A stretch of 64,000 bases of DNA from an uncultured Flavobacteriaceae bacterium (GCA_947501845.1 CANMXP010000021.1:1-64000), one strand, 5' to 3'. Counted from the stretch's first letter, positions 10,133 through 18,800 are shown. A program made the numbers and translations. Notes: generated by a model from the letters alone, not told the origin.

Positions 10133-11299
10133 TTAGTTAATTAAAATTTGATTATTAATAATTTCATATTCTATTTGATATACTTTATTAAAGTAATTTA
10201 GAACCTGTTCTATAGATTCGTTATCTACTTCAATACTCGCATTAAAGCTCTCATTATCTATAAAATCTTTATTATTTATAGTAATTGTAACATTATATAA
10301 TCGTTCTAATTTTTTTACAATTTCTTTAAACGGCGTATTTCTAAAAACAACCGTTCCGTTCATCCAAGATGTATAAATAGATGTATTAACTCTTTTAGTT
10401 ATAATATTTCTTCGCTTTTTGTTAAAAGACCCTTTGAAACCAGGCTCTAAAACAACTTCATTTTGTTTATATTCAAGTGTTTTTTGAGAATCCATGCCTA
10501 CTTTTCCTTCTACTAAAACTACATCTACATTAGAATCTTCTTGATAAGTTTGCACATTAAATTTTGTACCTAAAACTTGTACATTCAACTCTTTTGTATC
10601 TACGATAAAAGGATGTGATTGGTCTTTTGCTACATCAAAAAAAGCTTCTCCATTTAGAAAAACTTGCCGATTAAATCCTTTAATAAATTTCACTGGGTAT
10701 TTTATAGAACTTCCTGAATTTAAAAAGACGCTTGTACCATCAGATAAAATTAAATCAAACCTTTTACCATAGGGTACTGTTAATTTATTGTAAGTTAACT
10801 TTTTAGTATCGTCATCATTTGCATAAACCAACTTTCCTCCTTGCTGAGACCCAACCACATTTCCGTTTGCATCTACGACCGTTGAAGTACCATCCTCAGA
10901 AATTACTTGAATATTTCCATTTTCAAGCTCTAGAGTTATGAGCTCTTCCTTGGGCACTACTATGTTATTAGCTCCTTTTGCTAAAAAAACATTTCTTAAA
11001 AAGCATCCAATAGCAATAAAAAGAATTAATGTGGCAGCATACTTGAATAGTGGTCTCACTCTTTTTTTGTAGACTGGCTTTTTTTCTTTTCTTATTTCTT
11101 CAAGCAAGCGCTTTCTTATTTCACTGGGATCTGGGTTGTTCATACTAATAGTAATGGCGTAATGTGTCTTTATAAACTTTTTAAAAATATGATCATTATC
11201 GGGATCCGAAACCCAAGTATTAAGTCTATCTAAATCTTTGCCATTAGCATATTTGTTAACAAACTTAATCAATAAAGTCTTAATTTCAGGAGTAATCAT
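10133..11299 (-). CDS. FecR family anti-sigma factor (DUF4974 C-terminus)
   Basis: This inner-membrane anti-sigma factor transmits the SusC signal to the ECF sigma factor. With the preferred start ATG at 11299 (MITPEIKTLL) it has 388 residues; an ATG 33 nt upstream would add 11 residues that do not look conserved. An N-terminal cytoplasmic helical domain (1-80) is followed by one membrane segment (about 88-110, ATLILFIAIGCFL), a periplasmic FecR domain (about 175-275, GKRFDLILSDGTSVFLNSGS and GEAFFDVAKD) and a C-terminal DUF4974/STN-like domain (about 320-388). It is divergent from the sigma gene and upstream of the STN-bearing susC, which is the usual layout of Bacteroidota trans-envelope PUL control. 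Confidence 0.93.
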   Translation of the reverse strand: MITPEIKTLLIKFVNKYANGKDLDRLNTWVSDPDNDHIFKKFIKTHYAITISMNNPDPSEIRKRLLEEIRKEKKPVYKKRVRPLFKYAATLILFIAIGCFLRNVFLAKGANNIVVPKEELITLELENGNIQVISEDGTSTVVDANGNVVGSQQGGKLVYANDDDTKKLTYNKLTVPYGKRFDLILSDGTSVFLNSGSSIKYPVKFIKGFNRQVFLNGEAFFDVAKDQSHPFIVDTKELNVQVLGTKFNVQTYQEDSNVDVVLVEGKVGMDSQKTLEYKQNEVVLEPGFKGSFNKKRRNIITKRVNTSIYTSWMNGTVVFRNTPFKEIVKKLERLYNVTITINNKDFIDNESFNASIEVDNESIEQVLNYFNKVYQIEYEIINNQILIN

Positions 11300-11422
11300 C
11301 AATCTTAATTTTCTTAATATAATACAAGACAAAATACCAATACCCTAACATTTTATAAAAAAAATTTTTAAATTCGCATTATTTTGCTATTTATATTATC
11401 ATTTTTCATATAACTTCTAGTC

Positions 11423-12034
11423 ATGGATTTAACAGAAAACAAAACACTTATTAATTCTTTAAGAAAAGGAGAAGAAAAAGCATATATGTTTTTACTGGAT
11501 AAGTACCATAGGCGATTGTATGCTTACGCATTAACCTTAGTAGATGATCATAGTTTAGCACAAGACATTGTTCAAAATGTATTTTTAAAAACTTGGCAGT
11601 ATCGCGAAAAACTAAATCATAAATTCACTATTCAGAGTTTTTTGTATAAATCTGTTTATAATGAATTTGTAAATACCTATAAAAAAGATAAAGCCACCAT
11701 GCTTTTACAAATGAAATATTATGAATCTTTGCATCAGGAAGTTGAAAAAACAGACGAAAAAACTCTAGAAGAAAAAATACGATTGGTTACCAAGGAAGTG
11801 GAAAAATTACCTCCTAAATGCAAACAAATTTTTTCACTTAGCAAAAAAGAAGGTCTTACCAATATTGAAATATCAGAATACCTAAATATCTCTATTAAAA
11901 CTGTTGAGGCTCATATTACCAAGGCGTTTACTATACTTAAAAAGAAGTTAGGTGATAAAACTGAAATTTCCCTTTTTCTATTATTTGGCTTTACGCTTTC
12001 GGAAAATCTAAATAAAAACAAACAGACAGCCTAA
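11423..12034 (+). CDS. ECF-type RNA polymerase sigma-70 factor
   Basis: This 203-residue extracytoplasmic-function sigma factor is of the Bacteroidota FecI/RpoE-like group. Sigma region 2 is at about 20-90 (LLDKYHRRLYAYALTLVDD, then AQDIVQNVFLKTWQ). Region 4 is at about 128-180 (LPPKCKQIFSLSKKEGLTN, then EISEYLNISIKTVEAHITKA), an HTH for the -35 element. It is divergently transcribed from the FecR gene with a gap of about 120 bp and is presumed to drive the adjacent susCD operon when FecR releases it. The tail SLFLLFGFTLSENLNKNKQTA is slightly hydrophobic, as often seen in this subgroup. Confidence 0.93.
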   Translation: MDLTENKTLINSLRKGEEKAYMFLLDKYHRRLYAYALTLVDDHSLAQDIVQNVFLKTWQYREKLNHKFTIQSFLYKSVYNEFVNTYKKDKATMLLQMKYYESLHQEVEKTDEKTLEEKIRLVTKEVEKLPPKCKQIFSLSKKEGLTNIEISEYLNISIKTVEAHITKAFTILKKKLGDKTEISLFLLFGFTLSENLNKNKQTA

Positions 12035-12096
12035 AGTAAGAGTACCGAATACCGTAGACTATCTGTTCTCAAAAATAAATGCTAATAACTATTAAC

Positions 12097-12927
12097 CTAA
12101 ATTTTAAATGTTATTACTGGTAGCGTTGAATGATTTGCTACATCTTCCCCTACACTTCCTTGGAAAAAATGAGACAATCCTTTTCTACCATGGGTTGGAA
12201 CAGCAATCAAATCTGCTCCTATTTTAATTGAGGAATTTAAAATACCATCCTCAACGGTATAATCTGATGTATAATAAACATCATCCATTCTATCTAAATT
12301 CCCATCAGCTTTAGTAAAGAAATTAACAGCTAATCTTTCTATTTCTAATGAATTTCTAAACTTATCATTTGGTAAATTCACATAAACCAAATACAACCTA
12401 GAACCCATTTTCTCAAACATTTTAATTGCTTTTTGGTAAGTTTCAATAGACTCTTCCGAAAAATCGCTGGCATAAGCAACAACTTCAAAATTAATTTGAG
12501 GGAGATCATTTTTAACCACCAATACTGGAATATCTGCATGCCTTACGACACGTTCTGTATTAGAGCCAATAAAAAACTCTTTAACTCCACTGGCACCATG
12601 AGATCCCATGACTATAAGATCTGCATCGTACTTCTGTGCTATTTCGTTAACTTCACTAAACACTTTAAAATGTTTAACAATCGGTATAACTTTTATATCT
12701 TTTAAATAATCTTTTTTAAGAAAATCTTCAAATCTTTGTTCTGCTAATTTTAAAAAATAGATTATTTTTTGAGGTTCCTCTCCACTAGCCGTAAGCATGA
12801 CTTCAGACATTTCCAACATATGCAATGCCAATAATTCGGCATTGTTTTTTTTAGCCAATCTAGCAGCTGTTTTTAAAGCATATTCTGAATGTTCTGAAAA
12901 ATCAATTGGTACAATAATCTTCTTCAT
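12097..12927 (-). CDS. Universal stress protein with tandem Usp domains
   Basis: This 276-residue cytoplasmic protein has two UspA folds. The first (1-145) starts MKKIIVPIDFSEHSEYALKTA and carries the ATP-binding signature GSHGASGVKEFFIGSNTERVV (G-2x-G-9x-G-S/T). The second (about 150-276) is more degenerate but keeps PTHGRKGLSHFFQGSVGEDV near its end. Tandem Usp proteins of this size are common in Flavobacteriaceae and often respond to low oxygen or stationary phase. It lies 83 bp downstream of hemN on the same strand with no clear -7 box of its own, so it could be co-transcribed with hemN. Confidence 0.92.
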   Translation of the reverse strand: MKKIIVPIDFSEHSEYALKTAARLAKKNNAELLALHMLEMSEVMLTASGEEPQKIIYFLKLAEQRFEDFLKKDYLKDIKVIPIVKHFKVFSEVNEIAQKYDADLIVMGSHGASGVKEFFIGSNTERVVRHADIPVLVVKNDLPQINFEVVAYASDFSEESIETYQKAIKMFEKMGSRLYLVYVNLPNDKFRNSLEIERLAVNFFTKADGNLDRMDDVYYTSDYTVEDGILNSSIKIGADLIAVPTHGRKGLSHFFQGSVGEDVANHSTLPVITFKI

Positions 12928-12944
12928 AGTTTTGTAGGTTTAAA

Positions 12945-12962
12945 TTTCCTTTTTAAAGGAAA
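12945..12962. promoter_or_regulatory. 8-bp palindrome upstream of the usp gene
   Basis: TTTCCTTT (12945-12952) and AAAGGAAA (12955-12962) form a perfect inverted repeat with a 2-nt centre, 18 bp before the usp start codon. The loop is too small for a good RNA hairpin, so a protein-binding operator is the more natural reading. The binding protein is unknown. Confidence 0.35.
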
Positions 12963-13010
12963 GGTTAATTTAAAAACACCATTTTGCTGAGCATTAAGGT
13001 ATTTCTTTAG

Positions 13011-14384
13011 TTAAACTGTCATTGAAAACAATTGGGTATCTGGTTGTTTTCTTTGTAGTAATAAATCGAAAGCCATACAAATATTTCTAACAAATGGCTG
13101 ACCTTTTTTAGTCACCTCAATGGTATTTGAACCTATATTGAGTAATCCGTCAATTTTCATCTCCTGTAATCGAGTAACAACCTCTGATATTTCGTCAAAA
13201 TAAAGATTGTTTTCACTCCATGCTGTTTTAAAACGACACATTAAATTAAGGATGTGTTTTCTTATTATTAAGTCTTCTCCATTAAGGATATGCCCTCTGT
13301 AAACAGGTAAAATATTATTTTTTAATAAATCATAATACGACTCAATACTTTTAACATTTTGGGCAAATCCATACCAGCTATCGCTAATTGACGATACGCC
13401 TAAGCCAATCATAGCCTGAGTTTTTGAGGCCGTATACCCCATAAAATTTCTATGTAAATTCCCATTAGCCATAGACTCATATAATGAATCTGTAGTTAAA
13501 GCAAAATGATCCATCCCAATTTCACTGTAACCAACTTCAAAAAGTAATTGTTTTCCCAATTCGTATTGCTGTCTTTTTAATTCGGCAGATGGTAAATCGG
13601 AATCATTAAAACCTCTTTGTCCATTACCCTTAATCCATGGCACATGCGCATAGCTATAAAATGCTAATCGATCTGGCAATAATGCTTTTGTTTTTAAAAT
13701 GGTTTCTTTTACATGCTCTAATGTTTGAAAGGGTAGCCCAAAAATTATATCGTGACCAACCGATGTATAACCTATAGCTCTAGCCATATCGGTTGCACGT
13801 TTTACATGTTCAAAAGGCTGGATTCGGTGTATCGCTTTTTGTACCGTTTCATTATAATCTTGAACGCCATAGCTTACCCTTCTAAAACCAACATCATAAA
13901 GAACCTGTAAGTGCTCTCTAGTTGTATTATTGGGATGGCCTTCAAAGCTAAATTCGTACGCACTAGCCAGAGTTGAACGTTTTAAAATACCATGAATTAA
14001 CTGCTGTAAGTTTTCAGGACTAAAAAAAGTTGGTGTACCTCCTCCTAAATGTAATTCTTTTATTATTGGTTTTTCATCAAATAATTCTAAATACAAATCC
14101 CATTCTTTTAAAACAGCAGCTATATAAGGAGACTCCACACTGTGTTGTTTTGTAATGCGTTTATTACACCCACAAAACGTACACAAACTCTCGCAATATG
14201 GTAAGTGAATATAAAGGCTTATACCTTCTTTTAAATTACTTTCCTTAAAAGATTCTATTAAAGACGACTTCCATTTCTTTAAAGAAAACGTTTCATTATT
14301 CCAGTAAGGAACCGTTGGGTAGCTCGTATAACGAGGTCCAGCAATATTATACTTATTTACTAATGAATTTAACATACCTAACAT
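13011..14384 (-). CDS. hemN: Oxygen-independent coproporphyrinogen III oxidase (radical SAM)
   Basis: This cytoplasmic enzyme converts coproporphyrinogen III to protoporphyrinogen IX without oxygen, using S-adenosylmethionine and a 4Fe-4S cluster. The 457-residue length is normal for HemN. The N-terminus has the hallmark NKYNIAGPRYTSYPTVPYW. The radical-SAM cluster is CESLCTFCGC at about 64-73 (C-x3-C-x2-C), followed by LHLGGGTPTFF and the HemN-specific GYTASKTQAMIGLGVSSIS near 325-345. The annotated ATG gives MLGMLNSLVNKY; the ATG three codons later fits the family start equally well. An FNR/CRP-like box and a -7 motif lie directly upstream, which fits micro-oxic or anaerobic induction. Confidence 0.95.
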   Translation of the reverse strand: MLGMLNSLVNKYNIAGPRYTSYPTVPYWNNETFSLKKWKSSLIESFKESNLKEGISLYIHLPYCESLCTFCGCNKRITKQHSVESPYIAAVLKEWDLYLELFDEKPIIKELHLGGGTPTFFSPENLQQLIHGILKRSTLASAYEFSFEGHPNNTTREHLQVLYDVGFRRVSYGVQDYNETVQKAIHRIQPFEHVKRATDMARAIGYTSVGHDIIFGLPFQTLEHVKETILKTKALLPDRLAFYSYAHVPWIKGNGQRGFNDSDLPSAELKRQQYELGKQLLFEVGYSEIGMDHFALTTDSLYESMANGNLHRNFMGYTASKTQAMIGLGVSSISDSWYGFAQNVKSIESYYDLLKNNILPVYRGHILNGEDLIIRKHILNLMCRFKTAWSENNLYFDEISEVVTRLQEMKIDGLLNIGSNTIEVTKKGQPFVRNICMAFDLLLQRKQPDTQLFSMTV

Positions 14385-14392
14385 TTGTATTT

Positions 14393-14436
14393 CAAAAGTA
14401 CAGTATGTGGAGTTTTAAAAATATGATATATGTCAT
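14393..14436 (-). promoter_or_regulatory. Putative FNR/CRP-family box and -7 element of hemN
   Basis: ATGATATATGTCAT (14423-14436) is an inverted repeat with the TGA-N6-TCA core of FNR/CRP sites. On the hemN strand, TACTTTTG (14400-14393) matches the Bacteroidota -7 consensus TAnnTTTG, and no TTG is seen at -33. If transcription starts about 6 nt after the -7 box, the centre of the palindrome is close to -42, the classic class II activator position. The start site is predicted, not known. Confidence 0.5.
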
Positions 14437-14497
14437 AGCTAATATTTGCAATTCGATTATTATTCCTTAATTTCACATCACCAAAAAATCAAAAAAA

Positions 14498-15121
14498 ATG
14501 AAAAAAATAATTGCCTTATTAGTACTTATTTCTTTAGGAGCAACCGCTTGTAAACAAGAGAAAAAAGAAACTAAAACAGAGACTCCTACCCAGGTAGAAG
14601 CCGCAGAAAAATTTGTAGTAAAACCTGAAGCTACTTCTGTTAAATGGACGGCTTACAAGACTAGCGAAAAAAAAGCTGTTGGCGGTGAGTTTACCACTCT
14701 AAATTTTGAAAATAAAGAAGGTACAACAGCTCAAGAGGCTTTAAATAATTTAAGCTTCTCGATCCCTGTAAGTAGTCTTATTACCAAAGATGAAAGTCGT
14801 GATGCTAAATTAAAAGAGTTTTTCTTTGGTGCCATGTTAGATACTGAGTTTTTAAAAGGCACGATTAAGTATGCTAATGGTACATATATTGCTTCTATTA
14901 CCATGAATGGTGTAACTAACGATTTACCTTTAGAAGTTAGCATAACAGACGAAAGACGTGTAAGTATGACTGGTACTATGAATCTTAAAGATTGGGATGC
15001 TTTAGGTGCTTTAGAATCTATAAACAAAGCATGTTTTGATTTGCACAAAGGTCCTGATGGTGTGAGTAAAACATGGGAGGATGTTGCTATTGAAGTAAGT
15101 ACCTATCTTCGTAAAAACTAA
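14498..15121 (+). CDS. YceI-like domain lipoprotein
   Basis: This 207-residue protein has a lipobox ATAC (Cys18) and a Lys/Glu/Thr-rich linker to about residue 40. After the linker comes a YceI lipocalin-like domain: FVVKPEATSVKWTAYKTSEKKAVGG, then the FSIPVSSLITKDESRDAKLKEFFF pattern (a block ending with the D-x-K-L-x-(E/D)-F-F-x-A signature) and MTGTMNLKDWD. YceI proteins bind polyisoprenoids or long lipids in the periplasm. Here it would be membrane anchored. It is divergent from hemN and is followed by a strong terminator, so it is monocistronic. Confidence 0.88.
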   Translation: MKKIIALLVLISLGATACKQEKKETKTETPTQVEAAEKFVVKPEATSVKWTAYKTSEKKAVGGEFTTLNFENKEGTTAQEALNNLSFSIPVSSLITKDESRDAKLKEFFFGAMLDTEFLKGTIKYANGTYIASITMNGVTNDLPLEVSITDERRVSMTGTMNLKDWDALGALESINKACFDLHKGPDGVSKTWEDVAIEVSTYLRKN

Positions 15122-15146
15122 TCAACACACTCTTTTTTAATATTCT

Positions 15147-15172
15147 AGCTACTTTAACAAGTAGCTTTTTTT
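15147..15172 (+). terminator. Intrinsic terminator of the YceI-like gene
   Basis: AGCTACTT (15147-15154), a 4-nt loop TAAC and AAGTAGCT (15159-15166) form a perfect 8-bp stem. It runs directly into a T-rich tract, 25 bp after the stop codon. Confidence 0.85.
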
Positions 15173-15280
15173 ATTTAATATTTTAACGATAGCGGTGCGA
15201 TTCTTCATTTCTCACTTTAACAACGATTTACAATGAACATAATAAACAATAAATTATAAACGATTTGTTGCGTATAAAAA

Positions 15281-16417
15281 CTACCGTTCACTTGGATTTT
15301 CGATTGAATTATCACTCACTGGATTTTTTCTAAATGGAAAAACAAATTGACGAATAAATCCTTTCGGAAATTTCACATCTCCCAGCCCTGTGCTTTCAGG
15401 CCAAGTTTTCCCCATCGGATAATAAGTTCCAAATATCATATCTATAAAAGGGAAATGTATGGCAAAATTCTTATCGTAAGCCTTGGGATCATCTGAATGA
15501 TGCCAATGATGATATTGTGGCGTTACAAACACATAACGTAAAAAGCCAAAATTTATACGTGTATTGGCATGAGCTAATACAGCCTGTATTGAAACAATTA
15601 CAATGTAGGTAGTAAAAACAGAAGCACTAAACCCAAATACATAAAGAGGTAGAAATGAAACAGAGCGAACTACTATTAAATCAACAAAATGAGTTCTAGA
15701 GCCAGCTAGCCAATCAATATCTTTTGTAGAATGATGAACTGAATGAAAACGCCATAAATATGGAATTTTGTGAAAAAAGTAATGTCCTATCCATTGAAAC
15801 AAATCTGAGACAAATAATGCTAGAAATAATTGTGGAATGAACCAAATTCCTTGAACCCATGTTTGAAAGCCTACTAATCCTATGTTCGAAAATGCAACTA
15901 CAGCTGGTAATTGGATAAGAACTCCAGTAACTTGAATTAATAAATGACTAATAATGAAATAAACCAAATCAGTCCTCCATTCTGCATGAAACTTTGTTTG
16001 TTCAAGCCTTTTTGGTAAAAACAATTCCATAGGAATAAAAATAAAAGCAGAAATTAGTATATCTAACAAGAGCCAATCCATTCCAATTGTAAATGATTTT
16101 GAATTTATATCTTGATGTTCAGGTAGACCTGAAGCTAAAAAAATTGCAGCTCCAATTATTAAAATTGCAAAAAATCCAAGTTTCGTTTTTTTACTTAAAA
16201 TGAAACTCGTTAAGGCAAATCCAAAAGATAAAGCAAGAACTATTAAGAATGCCCATTTAATATATAGAGGTTTATATAACTCACGAAAATTGGCAGTGGT
16301 TAAATAATCAGGAAAATATGCGCAAATTGTAGCACCAAAGCATACTATTGCTAAGAAGATTGATATATAGCCGCTAATTTTTCCTTCTCCTATTTTAAGT
16401 CGTTTGTTTTGAGTCAT
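15281..16417 (-). CDS. Sterol desaturase / fatty acid hydroxylase family membrane protein
   Basis: This 378-residue polytopic membrane protein has several hydrophobic segments in the first 200 residues. It then has the di-iron histidine clusters of the superfamily: GHYFFH and RFHSVHHS (about 210-232), a single His in AHANTRINFG (about 280) and YHHWHHSDD (about 299-307). It should be an oxygen-dependent hydroxylase or desaturase of a lipid such as a sterol-like, hopanoid, carotenoid or fatty acyl chain; the substrate cannot be told. The N-terminal 120 residues with four short membrane spans exceed the core family domain. No partner gene is adjacent. Confidence 0.88.
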   Translation of the reverse strand: MTQNKRLKIGEGKISGYISIFLAIVCFGATICAYFPDYLTTANFRELYKPLYIKWAFLIVLALSFGFALTSFILSKKTKLGFFAILIIGAAIFLASGLPEHQDINSKSFTIGMDWLLLDILISAFIFIPMELFLPKRLEQTKFHAEWRTDLVYFIISHLLIQVTGVLIQLPAVVAFSNIGLVGFQTWVQGIWFIPQLFLALFVSDLFQWIGHYFFHKIPYLWRFHSVHHSTKDIDWLAGSRTHFVDLIVVRSVSFLPLYVFGFSASVFTTYIVIVSIQAVLAHANTRINFGFLRYVFVTPQYHHWHHSDDPKAYDKNFAIHFPFIDMIFGTYYPMGKTWPESTGLGDVKFPKGFIRQFVFPFRKNPVSDNSIENPSER

Positions 16418-16490
16418 TATTTTAATGTATCAATCTTTCAATTATTAATTTTCTATTTGCTTAAAACCGTTTCAATAATACCTTACAAAG

Positions 16491-16524
16491 GCAAAAAATA
16501 AACGCCATTGTTACGGCGTTTATT
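16491..16524 (-). terminator. Intrinsic terminator of the TPR gene
   Basis: AATAAACGCC (16497-16506) pairs perfectly with GGCGTTTATT (16515-16524) over 10 bp around an 8-nt loop. On the minus strand the stem continues into a T-run (plus-strand AAAAAA at 16493-16498). It lies 44 bp after the stop of the gene at 16568. Confidence 0.82.
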
Positions 16525-16567
16525 TAATATTATAAGTTTTTCCCAATTTTTAATAGTGTTATTAAAA

Positions 16568-17506
16568 TCAATGGTCTAATAACTTTTCTTCTATTTTTTG
16601 CAATATAGGATCATTAGGATCGATTTGCATTCCTTTTTTATAAAATTTTTCTGCATTTTTCATATCTTTTATATCTAAATAAAAATCACTCAAAATAGCA
16701 TAGTTTAACGCTGTTTTTTCAATCTTAACACATTTAGCCATAACTTTTATTGCCTTTTCGTATCCTCCTCTACTAGCAACAAAACTACCATATCCTCTCA
16801 TTCCATTGGTAAATTCAGAATCTACCAGATATGACAATTGAAAAAAAGCTTCGCCTCTTTCCATATTTTTTTGAGTAGCCTGAGAGACCATTCCTATATT
16901 ATTATAGGGGTTAGGGTTTGTGTAATCGGCTTGTAGTGCCTCATAAAATTTATTAGAGGCAGTTTCAAAATCACCTTCACCAAAAAGCGCATTGCCTTCT
17001 TGTTTTATTTGTTCAGATAATTGGCGGTCTGTCTTGCTTTTAATGATGTTTAAAGCTTTAAAGTTATTGGCTACAGACACTAGCTTAACGTTATTTTTTT
17101 CTACATTAAGCATTACAATTGGCATGTCTTCAAATGTCTTATGATTTGTTGTATTTAAAAACAAAACACCTTCATGTTCGTTAAAAATCCCTTTTTCTGC
17201 TCCCTTTCCTATATAAGCAAAAGGAATTAGACCATTATCATCCCAAAACCAAAAAACAGACAAATCTTTTTTCAAGAACTTATCTTGTCCATCTACCCAA
17301 AAAATATCCAATGAGAGCGGGTTATACCCACAAAGTTCACAAGTGTAGTTTGATAATCGATTACGCAAATACTTATCCATCGACAAATAGTCAAAAATAA
17401 AAATAGGCATGCCATCCTTTAATTCTAACTCATTACTTGCTCCTGCCAGATTAATTTGGTGTATTCCAATATGCTTACGTATTACTTCTATTTCTTTTTT
17501 TTTCAT
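16568..17506 (-). CDS. TPR-repeat protein with uncharacterised N-terminal domain
   Basis: This 312-residue protein has no signal peptide and is presumably cytoplasmic. Residues 1-155 are an alpha/beta region with the lone pair CELCG at about 56-60 and the block FWFWDDNGLIPFAYIGKG, faintly reminiscent of SUKH/SMI1-KNR4 folds; I would not assign it. Residues about 165-310 are three or so tetratricopeptide repeats, for example EGNALFGEGDFETASNKFYEAL and AEKFYKKGMQIDPNDPIL. It sits in an accessory stretch, with a 24-bp repeat 54 bp upstream of its start. SMI1-like plus TPR architectures occur among immunity proteins, but that role is only a guess here. Confidence 0.75.
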   Translation of the reverse strand: MKKKEIEVIRKHIGIHQINLAGASNELELKDGMPIFIFDYLSMDKYLRNRLSNYTCELCGYNPLSLDIFWVDGQDKFLKKDLSVFWFWDDNGLIPFAYIGKGAEKGIFNEHEGVLFLNTTNHKTFEDMPIVMLNVEKNNVKLVSVANNFKALNIIKSKTDRQLSEQIKQEGNALFGEGDFETASNKFYEALQADYTNPNPYNNIGMVSQATQKNMERGEAFFQLSYLVDSEFTNGMRGYGSFVASRGGYEKAIKVMAKCVKIEKTALNYAILSDFYLDIKDMKNAEKFYKKGMQIDPNDPILQKIEEKLLDH

Positions 17507-17560
17507 TTTCTTTATTTTGTTGGTTTATTGCGGCTAATTTACAAGATACCATATATGCTA

Positions 17561-17585
17561 AACTACCCTGAATTCAGTGAATTTA
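17561..17585. repeat. 24-bp dispersed repeat, copy 1
   Basis: This is one of three copies of a 24-bp sequence with the core GAATTCAGTGAATTTA, preceded by ACTACCCT. The core contains the inverted repeat AATTCA-G-TGAATT. It is identical to copy 2 over 24 bp and lies 54 bp upstream of the TPR gene start. Confidence 0.85.
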
Positions 17586-17774
17586 CTTTACAATAATTTC
17601 TTGTATACTGTATATGAATCTCAATTGCTACACTCTACATTATTATAATGACCTGGAGATTATCATATTATAATCTTAATGGCTTTAAAAATATCTTTCT
17701 TGTTTTTTTATTTTAAGAAAAAGGGTATGGCTTCGTGTTTGAATATTATACACTATGACCCCAGAGTGTTGTTT

Positions 17775-18476
17775 TTATTTTATCATATTTTCTAAAAGTA
17801 ATTTCTCTTCCCCTTTATACCTCCTTATGCCTATTTCTAACTCTTCTGTTATCCAATTTTCGAATTCGTAGAAACTAATATGTCTTTGCTTTTGAGGAAT
17901 AGTTTCAAAAAAGCCATCTATTAATTTAAGTAGTTTATTTTGATCTTTTTTCTCTGTTATGTAATAGAATTTAATTGAAAAGGGGTAGCTAACCCCTCCA
18001 CTTCTCATGAAAAATGCATCGACAGATTTGTTATAATTATTTTGGGATTTTGGAAACTCAAAGTGACTTGTAAGCACTTCTCTTAACTGCTCAATTATTT
18101 TGGTGTCTTTATACATTAAAGTATTCTCAAATGGCTCAAACGAGGGATCTTCACCATTTTTTATAGTATTAATAAGTTCGATTTGCCGTATGCATTCTAT
18201 ACATTTGCACCTCCTGTCTAAGTTCTTATACTTAGGGGAATACTTTTCCTTAAACTTGATAAACTCTTCATCTGGCAAATCTAGCAATTCATCAAAAGTT
18301 ATTTTTTGCAATTCTCCAACATTATTTTCTTGATAACATTTATTACAAATTTTAACATTGTAACCTGGGAGTGTTCTCATAATCGGAAAGTTCTTTTTAG
18401 CTAATTCGTTCCAAATATGTACACATACTTCCCTGAAACCTTGGCTTCCATGAGTTTCGCATAAAATGATCCCCAT
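17775..18476 (-). CDS. Hypothetical Cys-rich protein
   Basis: I do not recognise this 233-residue protein. It has no signal peptide or membrane span. The N-terminal half is rich in Cys/His that look metal binding: Cys6, His9, Cys18, His20, the pair CNKC at 44-47 and RRCKCIEC at 88-95. The C-terminal half is an alpha/beta region (FSIKFYYITEKKDQNKLLKLI) without a known motif. It lies in the repeat-bearing accessory island between a gene fragment and a TPR gene. Comparable small orphan genes are often immunity or defence accessories, but nothing in the sequence proves it. Confidence 0.65.
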   Translation of the reverse strand: MGIILCETHGSQGFREVCVHIWNELAKKNFPIMRTLPGYNVKICNKCYQENNVGELQKITFDELLDLPDEEFIKFKEKYSPKYKNLDRRCKCIECIRQIELINTIKNGEDPSFEPFENTLMYKDTKIIEQLREVLTSHFEFPKSQNNYNKSVDAFFMRSGGVSYPFSIKFYYITEKKDQNKLLKLIDGFFETIPQKQRHISFYEFENWITEELEIGIRRYKGEEKLLLENMIK

Positions 18477-18536
18477 TGTTTTTCTCTATCTTTACTTGTT
18501 ATTTATTCTTAGTTAGAATGTATCTTTTTAAGTACC

Positions 18537-18638
18537 CTATTTTCTCCAATCATATAAAAATTCATGTTGAAACATAAACTCAACAACGTTGTTCATTTCT
18601 TGCTTACGAAGTTCTTCAATTAAGGCTTTATGCAGTGG
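18537..18638 (-). pseudogene. C-terminal gene fragment
   Basis: On the minus strand a 33-codon open stretch reads roughly LHKALIEELRKQEMNNVVEF, then MFQHEFLYDWRK and a TAG stop at 18537-18539. It has a natural amphipathic-helix composition and proper C-terminal look. A stop codon (plus-strand 18639-18641) closes the frame immediately upstream and there is no start. I read it as the remnant of a deleted gene; the family is unknown. Confidence 0.45.
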
Positions 18639-18644
18639 TTAATT

Positions 18645-18674
18645 GCTCCATTTACATATATGTATAAATGGAGC
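18645..18674. repeat. Perfect inverted repeat / hairpin
   Basis: GCTCCATTTA (18645-18654) and TAAATGGAGC (18665-18674) are exact reverse complements flanking the AT-rich centre CATATATGTA. It abuts the truncated gene fragment. There is no T-run, so it is not a standard terminator; it could be a transposon or recombination remnant. Confidence 0.7.
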
Positions 18675-18800
18675 AGGCGGCAAGCAATCTATTACAGGTA
18701 ACCAACCAAAACCTAAATTAAAAACCAAACCTGACCCCATTTTATATATTATTTTTTATTGATTCAATGCTGTAAAATTATAAAATAGTGTATTCACCAG

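Noticed and set aside
12433-12705. 90-codon plus-strand frame opposite the usp gene
   Set aside because: The Usp domains on the other strand explain the sequence; the frame is rich in rare and aromatic residues without a motif.
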